Of a DNA stretch of 64,000 bases, positions 58,420-64,000 are shown in pieces; the first letter of the stretch is position 1; each line of letters opens with the position of its first letter. Origin of the DNA: Microbulbifer pacificus. Lineage in GTDB: Bacteria; Pseudomonadota; Gammaproteobacteria; Pseudomonadales; Cellvibrionaceae. The notes under the pieces are model-generated. The model saw nothing but the letters and a program-made list of their open reading frames with translations. It ran no database searches and was not told the origin of the DNA. Location: the NCBI RefSeq assembly GCF_002959965.1, contig NZ_PREV01000027.1:1-64000 (forward strand), written 5' to 3'. A program made the translations under genes and the position numbers.

Positions 58420-59148
58420 TCAGCCCTGGAAGATTCTGTCGTAGAAAGTGACGGCACCTTCGTAGGCACTGTTGGCGGCGTCTTCATTATATGCAAGGGG
58501 AATACCGAACTTCTCTCCCCGGCCCGTAGCGGCGGGATTGGTGAATCCGTGTTTCACACAGGGGAAACTGATCAAATCAAAGCGTACGCCAGCGCTTTGC
58601 ATTTCCTTGACGAAGTTGGCAACGTCTTCGGCGGGAATCATGTCGTCGTCGCCACCGGTGTAGACCTGGATCTGGGCTTTAACGTCGCCAGGCTTGATTT
58701 TGACGTCGGTCTGCAATGCACCGTGGAAACTGACCACCCCCTTCAGCGGCAGGCCGAGGCGAGCCATGGTGAGGGCGACGGCACCGCCGAAGCAGTAGCC
58801 CTGGGCGGCGATATTCCCGGGTTCTACGGTTTCGTGGGCGTTGATAAGGTCGAGGGCGGCCTGGAAGCGTTTGAGGGGGGCACCTTCGGTTTCGAGGGTT
58901 TTGTTCATGAGCGCGGCGGCGTCGCCCGGGTTGTCGGCGCCAATGCCCGTACCGTACATGTCGAGCGCGAAGGCGGTGAAACCTTCAGCGGCGAGGCGTT
59001 CGGCTTCTTCGCGGGTGAAGTCATTCATACCCCACCATTCGTGCACAAGGAGGATGGCCGGGCGCTTGCCTTCGATGCTGTCGTCGTAGGCCAGGTAACC
59101 GGTAAAGGATTCGCCGTCGACGGTGTATTCGATCTCTTCGGTGTGCAT
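58420..59148 (-). CDS. Dienelactone hydrolase family protein
   Basis: Alpha/beta hydrolase of 242 residues. The nucleophile elbow is G-Y-C-F-G-G (QGYCFGGAVALTMAR) with Cys as nucleophile as in true dienelactone hydrolases; the acid is in VYTGGDDDMIPAEDV and the His in CVKHGFTNP. VHEWWGMNDFTREEAERLA near the N-terminus is also characteristic. The ATG at 59148 has AGAGAGGAAATA before it. The substrate is open: no aromatic-degradation genes lie nearby, so a general esterase role is as likely as carboxymethylenebutenolide hydrolysis. Confidence 0.9.
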   Translation of the reverse strand: MHTEEIEYTVDGESFTGYLAYDDSIEGKRPAILLVHEWWGMNDFTREEAERLAAEGFTAFALDMYGTGIGADNPGDAAALMNKTLETEGAPLKRFQAALDLINAHETVEPGNIAAQGYCFGGAVALTMARLGLPLKGVVSFHGALQTDVKIKPGDVKAQIQVYTGGDDDMIPAEDVANFVKEMQSAGVRFDLISFPCVKHGFTNPAATGRGEKFGIPLAYNEDAANSAYEGAVTFYDRIFQG

Positions 59149-59232
59149 TATTTCCTCTCTGGAGAGTCGGTTTGAATATGTCTGCCGAGAGGGTAGCCGC
59201 GTAGGTTGGGTAAAGCAACGCGTGTCCAATAA

Positions 59233-59919
59233 TCACAGGTTCGGCTGACGGTATTTTGGATCAGCTGGCGGAATGATATCGCCGTCCTCATCCAACTCCG
59301 GAAATGGCAAATCGTACTTCTCGCAATACTTCACCATTTTCGGGTGCATCCAGCGGAACAAAATGTCTTTGATGGCCGGGTCTTGTTCGTCGAGGGTTTT
59401 GTTGTCGTACATGCCGGCTTTCATGCGCTGCTGCATGGCTTCCTGCAGGATGATCGCGGCGGCGACGCTGACGTTGTAGCTTTCGACCATGCCGATAATC
59501 GGGATGGTGACGTGGTCGTCGGCGTGTTCGGCGGCGTAGTCGCTTAGGCCGTCTTTTTCGGCACCCATGATGAGGGCGAAGGGTTGGGTGTAGTCGGCTT
59601 TGCGGAAGTCGATGGCGCGGTCGGACCAGTGGGCGGCGTACAGGTGCATGCCGCGACCTTTGAGTTCGGCCATGCCGGTCTGGATATCGGGGTAGACGCT
59701 GTTGCCGGTGAATTTACCGCTGCCGCCGGCGGTGTTGCGATAGATTCGGGTTCCGTAGGAGGGCTGGACCATGTGGATTTCGGGAATGCCGACGGCGTCC
59801 GCGGTGCGCAGCATGGCGGAGATGTTCTGGCCTTTGTGGACCTGGTCGGTGAGCAGGGTCATGTCGTGCTGGCGCAGGCGGAGCACCTGCTTGAATTTCT
59901 CGTAGCGGCTGCGGCTCAT
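59233..59919 (-). CDS. trmH: tRNA (guanosine(18)-2'-O)-methyltransferase TrmH
   Basis: SPOUT-class methylase of 228 residues that modifies G18 in the tRNA D-loop. The order of motifs matches TrmH: QHDMTLLTDQVHKGQNISAM, LRTADAVGIPEIHMV, ALIMGAEKDGLSDYAAEHAD and VTIPIIGMVESYNVSVAAAI (the SPOUT knot). The ATG at 59919 is chosen since the upstream 91 codons of the open frame have no family character. It stands between the hydrolase and ABM-domain genes on the same strand. Confidence 0.93.
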   Translation of the reverse strand: MSRSRYEKFKQVLRLRQHDMTLLTDQVHKGQNISAMLRTADAVGIPEIHMVQPSYGTRIYRNTAGGSGKFTGNSVYPDIQTGMAELKGRGMHLYAAHWSDRAIDFRKADYTQPFALIMGAEKDGLSDYAAEHADDHVTIPIIGMVESYNVSVAAAIILQEAMQQRMKAGMYDNKTLDEQDPAIKDILFRWMHPKMVKYCEKYDLPFPELDEDGDIIPPADPKYRQPNL

Positions 59920-60028
59920 GGTACTTCTTTCTTCGGAATTCTGAATTGGCCGCGGATTATAGCATCTTGGTTTTGTGGTACCTGCTTGGGTAGTGTGGTG
60001 GCGGCGCTTTGCCTTCATATCGAAGGAA

Positions 60029-60322
60029 TTACAGTTCGACGAGTTCGTAGTGTTCCACCTCGGGGAATGGGTCGTAGAAGTGATGGAGACGGGCTTTCCA
60101 TTCCTGATATTCAGGTGACTTCCTGAATCCTTCGGTATGGTCCTCAAGCCTTTCCCAATTGACCAATAGAATGTAGCGATTTTCCTTCTCAATGCATTTT
60201 TGCAGCTGATGATTTATATACCCATGCATCGAAGAAATAATGGATTGGGCATTTCCAAAGGAAATTTCAAATTCTTTTTGTTGGTCCGCTTTAACATCCA
60301 GAATTGCGACTTCAAGAATCAC
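60029..60322 (-). CDS. Antibiotic biosynthesis monooxygenase (ABM) domain protein
   Basis: Small dimeric ferredoxin-like fold protein of about 97 residues. ILEVAILDVKADQQKEFEIS at the start and RYILLVNWERLEDHTEGFRK with the terminal WKARLHHFYDPFP fit the ABM/YgiN family. The GTG at 60322 has GGGGA 6 bases upstream and is preferred over a TTG six codons earlier. Members act as small oxygenases or heme-handling proteins; the role here is not shown. By eye it is more AT-rich than its neighbours. Confidence 0.8.
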   Translation of the reverse strand: MILEVAILDVKADQQKEFEISFGNAQSIISSMHGYINHQLQKCIEKENRYILLVNWERLEDHTEGFRKSPEYQEWKARLHHFYDPFPEVEHYELVEL

Positions 60323-60422
60323 ATCATTTCCCCAAACCAAAATTCAAATCAGTCAGATAAAACTCAAAATCCCATCCCCAGTGCTTTGCCGCCACCGGAC
60401 TCCCTTACCAGGGACCACCAAT

Positions 60423-61676
60423 CTATTTCAGAGGCGCAGTAAACGGTTCAACGGTAACCCAGTCCCCGGTCTCACAGTCCCCTCCCTCTCTAGGCAAAAC
60501 CACGAAACAATTTGCCGCGGCAAAACCGGAAAGAATGTGACTCCCCTGGATACCGCGAGTCTCCACCACCTGAATACCATCGCCATCGCGATAGGTAAAC
60601 CCGCGTTGGTAATCCGTGCGCCCCGGCTTTTTGCGAATGCTGTTCAGCAATCGCGCGCGCAGTTGCACTGGCGGTTGGCGATATTGTTCGGATGTACCGC
60701 GAAGCTTTTCCAGCGCGGGAACAACCAGCTGATACAGGGTGACGATGGCGGATACCGGATTTCCGGGCAGGCCGAAGAACAGCGCTTCGCCATTTGCTTT
60801 CGGCAGGCGGCCAAAAGCAAAGGGTTTGCCGGGTTTGATGGCAAGTTTCCAGAAATCGATTTCGCCGAGTTCCTGCAACACCGTTTTGGTGAAATCCGCT
60901 TCACCCACGGAAACTCCACCACTGGTAATTACAAAATCCGCGTTGTTTCTGGCGTGAATGAATGCTTCGCGGATACTTTCTGGTTGATCGGGATAGCAGC
61001 CGAGATCCAGGATAGCCACATCCAATTGCTCCAGCGCGGCGCGCAGAGCGATGCGGTTGCTGTCATAGATATCGCCGTCGCCCAGCTCCGTCACCGGGGT
61101 GCCGATGGGTTTCAGTTCGTCGCCGATGGAGAGCAGGGCGGCCTTGAGTTGGCGCAGCACAGTGACTTCGGCCACGCCAGCCGCGCCCAGCAGAGCGATA
61201 TGGGGGACTTTTATTTTGGCGCCGACGGGGATCAGGCTCTGACCCAGGTGCACGTCTTCACCGCGGTGGCGAATATTTTCGCCTGGAGCGGCGGGGCGGC
61301 TCATGCTGAGCTGGTCACCCTCGAGTGTACAGTTTTCCTGCATCTGCACACGGTCGGCCCCGGCGGGGACGGCCGCGCCGGTGGTAATACGGGTTGCCTG
61401 TCCGGGCTCCAGTGTTCCCGAGAACGGGTGGCCGGCGAGGCTTTTGCCCACGATGGTGTAGCGTTCAAACTCGCCACACAGGGCGTAACCATCCATGGCA
61501 GAGTTGTCGCAGGGGGGCAGATCGAGGGCGGAGAGTACCGGCTCCGCGAGTACTCGTCCGCAGGCCTGATGCAGTGGAATAGTCTCGGTTTCGGTGATCG
61601 GTTTGATGCCATCGATCAGCATCTGCTTGGCGGCTTCTACGGAGCGCAGGCCATTTTCTGCACAGGCGTCTGACAT
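60423..61676 (-). CDS. moeA: Molybdopterin molybdotransferase MoeA
   Basis: Inserts molybdate into adenylylated molybdopterin, the last step of molybdenum cofactor synthesis. The 417-residue product has PPCDNSAMDGYAL near residue 55, RITTGAAVPAGADRVQMQE, a MoCF-like domain with VITSGGVSVGEADFTK and FGLPGNPVSAIVTLYQLVVP, and the C-terminal domain IV. It lies 67 bp after the nitrate reductase gene on the same strand, so it is probably co-expressed with this molybdoenzyme. Confidence 0.96.
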   Translation of the reverse strand: MSDACAENGLRSVEAAKQMLIDGIKPITETETIPLHQACGRVLAEPVLSALDLPPCDNSAMDGYALCGEFERYTIVGKSLAGHPFSGTLEPGQATRITTGAAVPAGADRVQMQENCTLEGDQLSMSRPAAPGENIRHRGEDVHLGQSLIPVGAKIKVPHIALLGAAGVAEVTVLRQLKAALLSIGDELKPIGTPVTELGDGDIYDSNRIALRAALEQLDVAILDLGCYPDQPESIREAFIHARNNADFVITSGGVSVGEADFTKTVLQELGEIDFWKLAIKPGKPFAFGRLPKANGEALFFGLPGNPVSAIVTLYQLVVPALEKLRGTSEQYRQPPVQLRARLLNSIRKKPGRTDYQRGFTYRDGDGIQVVETRGIQGSHILSGFAAANCFVVLPREGGDCETGDWVTVEPFTAPLK

Positions 61677-61743
61677 AGCTCTTGCCTTTTGTTGCTATCT
61701 GCTTGATCCGCAAGATAGCCGGCCACACCGAGCCTGCCAAGCC

Positions 61744-64000
61744 TCAGTCGACGGCTACCGCAAGGTTTGTGGTCAGCAGTGCTGAGATTTCCGGTTTGCA
61801 GGAGCCGCAATTCGTACCACAACCCAGCCGTTTACCCAGCTCTTCTAACGATGTCGCGCCGTCGGCGATGGTGAGTTCGATTTCCCTGCGGGATACCTGC
61901 AGGCAGGTGCATATCATCTGAGCGCCGGCTGGTACATCGTGCAGTAGTTTGGCGGGCGCGTCTGGTAGCGGTTGCTGCAGAGCGCTTTCCAGGGTTTTGC
62001 GGTCTGGCAGGGACTGCCATGCGGCACTGGTGAACACCAGCAATTCCATCTGTTCACTGTGCAACAGCCAGCGTTCGCCATTCGGCAATTGCAGGCGTTT
62101 GCGGTTGAGGGGGCGGGCGCGCAGGTTGAACAATCTGTCGGCCAGCGCCTGCCAATCCGGCTGAGTTTTCAGGGCCAGCTCGAAGCGGTAGCCACCTTCA
62201 ACTGGGACCCGGTACCAGTGCAATATCGTCTCAAACAGTTGCGCATCGCCAGCTTGTAGATACCGGTGCAGTTCTTCCGCGGCACGGGTGCGCAGCAGCA
62301 GGCAGGCAAAGCTGTGGGCATTCAGGGGTTCTATCTTTACCGCCATCTGCTTCAGTTCCGGCTGACCGGAGAAGGGATCGGTAACGGGGGCGGCCAGTGC
62401 GCTGACGGTAGCATGGTGGGCGAGGCTGTCGCTCCAGTGGATGGGAGCAAACAGCTGGCCGGGCTTCTGGCTAGTGGTGACGTGGGCGCGGCCGAAGAAC
62501 TGGCCTTGTTCACTTTCCACACGCACCAGCTGCGCGTCTTCAACGCGGAATCTCCGCGCTTCCTGCGGATGTACGTGCAGCTCCGGCGCTTCGCTGTGGT
62601 CCAGTAGTTTACGTGCGCGGCCGGTGCGGGTCATGGTGTGCCACTGGTCGCGCATACGGCCGCTGTTCAGTACCAGTGGATACTCGTCGCGGGTTTCCTG
62701 CATCGGGCACCGGGGTGTCACTGCGACGAAGCGGGCGCGGCCATTCGGTGTGTAGAAGTCATCGTCGCTAAACAGCCGCGGCGTGCCGTTCGGGTTGGCA
62801 GCGGTGACCGGCCACTGCACCGGTGTGAAGTTATCGTATTCGGTATCACTGATATTGGCCAACGCGGAAATATCAAATGCGCGGCGGGCCTGCTCGCGGT
62901 TGTTTTCAAAACCCGAGAGTGCGGCGTGCTCGCGGAAAATATCCGCCGGGGATGCGTAATTGAAGGCATCCGCGAAGCCCAGACGTCGGGCCACATCGCA
63001 GAGGATTTCCCAGTCGTGGCGCGCGTCACCCGGTTTCGGCAGGAAGCCTTTCTGCCGTGAAATACGGCGTTCGGAGTTGGTGACAGTACCGGTCTTTTCT
63101 CCCCAGGTTGTCGCAGGCAACAGCAGGTCCGCACAGCGCGCGGTGTCCGTATCTGCCACACAGTCGGATACGATCACCGTTGGGCAGCGCTTCAGGGCCT
63201 TCGCCACCCGGCGTGCGTCCGGCATACTCACCGCCGGGTTCGTGGCCATGATCCATACGGCTTTCACCTGACCGCTCTCCACCGCCTTGAACAGATCCAC
63301 CGCCTTGAGCCCGGGGCCCCTCGCCAGGTTGTCTGTATTCCAGAAACGGCCGACGCGGTCGATATTGTCCTCGGTGAAATCCATATGCGCAGCGAGCACA
63401 TTCGCCAATCCACCTACCTCACGTCCTCCCATGGCATTGGGCTGACCGGTAATGGAAAAGGGCCCGCAGCCGGGCTTGCCGATACGCCCGGTAGCCAAGT
63501 GGCAGTTGATGATGGCATTGTTCTTGTCGGTGCCGGTGCTGGATTGATTGATGCCCTGGGAATAGAAACTGATGGATTTTTTTGTGGTACGGAACAGCTC
63601 GTAGAATGTGAGCAGCTGCTCCAGCTCCAGGCTGCAGTACGCCGCCACCCTCTCCGGCGTCCACTCGGCCGCCGCATACAGGGTATCGGTAAAATTTTCC
63701 GTATGGTTTTCGATAAATGCGTGATCCAGCGCGCCGAACTCGGCAAGGTAGTGCAACAGCCCATTGAACAGCGCCGCATCACTGCCCGGCGTGATCGCCA
63801 GATGCATATCCGCCATTTCACTGGTGGCGCTGCCACGGGGATCGATGACCACCAGTTTCGCATTGCCCGCCTGCATGCGCTGGAACAGAATCGGGTGGGT
63901 CCAGGCGGCGTTGGAACCGATCAATACCACCAACTCAGCCTGATCCAGATCCTCGTAATTACACGGCACCGCATCCGCACCAAACGCGCGCTTGTACGCC
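61744..64000 (-). CDS. nasA: Assimilatory nitrate reductase, large molybdenum subunit (5' end outside window)
   Basis: Reduces nitrate to nitrite for nitrogen assimilation in the cytosol. The open frame runs off the window at its N-terminal side, so the [4Fe-4S] domain is missing here. About 750 codons are visible: molybdopterin-binding blocks LVVIDPRGSATSEMADMHLA, YSQGINQSSTGTDKNNAIIN, GPFSITGQPNAMGGREVGGL, and the dinucleotide-binding C-domain YPLVLNSGRMRDQWHTMTRT. The last 60 residues form a BFD-like [2Fe-2S] domain (MICTCLQVSRRE, CGTNCGSCKPEI), typical of NasA-type enzymes taking electrons from a reductase partner. MoeA is the next gene. Confidence 0.93.
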   Translation of the reverse strand, partial: AYKRAFGADAVPCNYEDLDQAELVVLIGSNAAWTHPILFQRMQAGNAKLVVIDPRGSATSEMADMHLAITPGSDAALFNGLLHYLAEFGALDHAFIENHTENFTDTLYAAAEWTPERVAAYCSLELEQLLTFYELFRTTKKSISFYSQGINQSSTGTDKNNAIINCHLATGRIGKPGCGPFSITGQPNAMGGREVGGLANVLAAHMDFTEDNIDRVGRFWNTDNLARGPGLKAVDLFKAVESGQVKAVWIMATNPAVSMPDARRVAKALKRCPTVIVSDCVADTDTARCADLLLPATTWGEKTGTVTNSERRISRQKGFLPKPGDARHDWEILCDVARRLGFADAFNYASPADIFREHAALSGFENNREQARRAFDISALANISDTEYDNFTPVQWPVTAANPNGTPRLFSDDDFYTPNGRARFVAVTPRCPMQETRDEYPLVLNSGRMRDQWHTMTRTGRARKLLDHSEAPELHVHPQEARRFRVEDAQLVRVESEQGQFFGRAHVTTSQKPGQLFAPIHWSDSLAHHATVSALAAPVTDPFSGQPELKQMAVKIEPLNAHSFACLLLRTRAAEELHRYLQAGDAQLFETILHWYRVPVEGGYRFELALKTQPDWQALADRLFNLRARPLNRKRLQLPNGERWLLHSEQMELLVFTSAAWQSLPDRKTLESALQQPLPDAPAKLLHDVPAGAQMICTCLQVSRREIELTIADGATSLEELGKRLGCGTNCGSCKPEISALLTTNLAVAVD

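Overview
The window looks like a chromosomal segment of a marine, moderately GC-rich gammaproteobacterium of the Microbulbifer/Cellvibrionales type. This is inferred from gene order (ssrA-rlmD-smpB-ratA-rnfH-bamE/fur-recN-grpE-dnaK-dnaJ-dapB-carAB-greA, as in Pseudomonas-like genomes), the tmRNA tag ANDDNYGAQLAA, a Pseudomonas-like Fur without the usual second zinc cysteine, and a complete curli locus. No species can be fixed from sequence alone.

Region 1 (1-12.4 kb) is a defence island inserted beside the tmRNA gene. It carries a Vsr-type mismatch endonuclease, an AspBHI-like restriction endonuclease butted against a C5-cytosine methyltransferase, and a divergent, tightly packed operon: SF1 (UvrD-like) helicase, DrmA-like helicase, DrmB-like DUF1998 protein and a NERD nuclease-SF1 helicase fusion. 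DrmA plus DrmB with a cytosine methylase is the signature of DISARM. The PLD nuclease DrmC is missing and two SF1 helicase proteins flank drmAB, so this looks like a DISARM-related variant or hybrid. Between the operon and ssrA lie partial copies of the tmRNA 3' end, as left by integration, but no integrase is visible.

Region 2 (12.4-36.2 kb) is core genome: tmRNA and SmpB (trans-translation), RlmD, two SNF-type sodium symporters, RatA/RnfH, BamE and Fur, an acyltransferase, RecN behind a LexA-type box, GrpE-DnaK-DnaJ behind sigma-32-like promoters, DapB, a retropepsin-like/RimK fusion, a YfiR-like protein, CarA-CarB behind an attenuator-like hairpin, and GreA.

Region 3 (36.2-42.6 kb) is a one-strand curli locus: CsgD, CsgE, CsgF, CsgG, a CsgB-like nucleator and three long curlin-repeat proteins. 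Two of these appear to have no lysine or arginine in the mature part.

Region 4 (43-58.4 kb) is rich in envelope and export functions: a HlyD/ABC-2 exporter, a membrane protein with a VWA lipoprotein, two tandem glycerophosphodiesterases, an RND pump with a divergent TetR regulator, and an ABC-2 exporter next to SoxR. A perfect SoxR box with a 19-bp promoter spacer points at a 65-codon ORF and this ABC exporter.

Region 5 (58.4-64 kb) holds a dienelactone hydrolase, TrmH, an ABM-domain protein, MoeA and the 3' part of an assimilatory nitrate reductase that runs off the window. MoeA makes the molybdenum cofactor the reductase needs.
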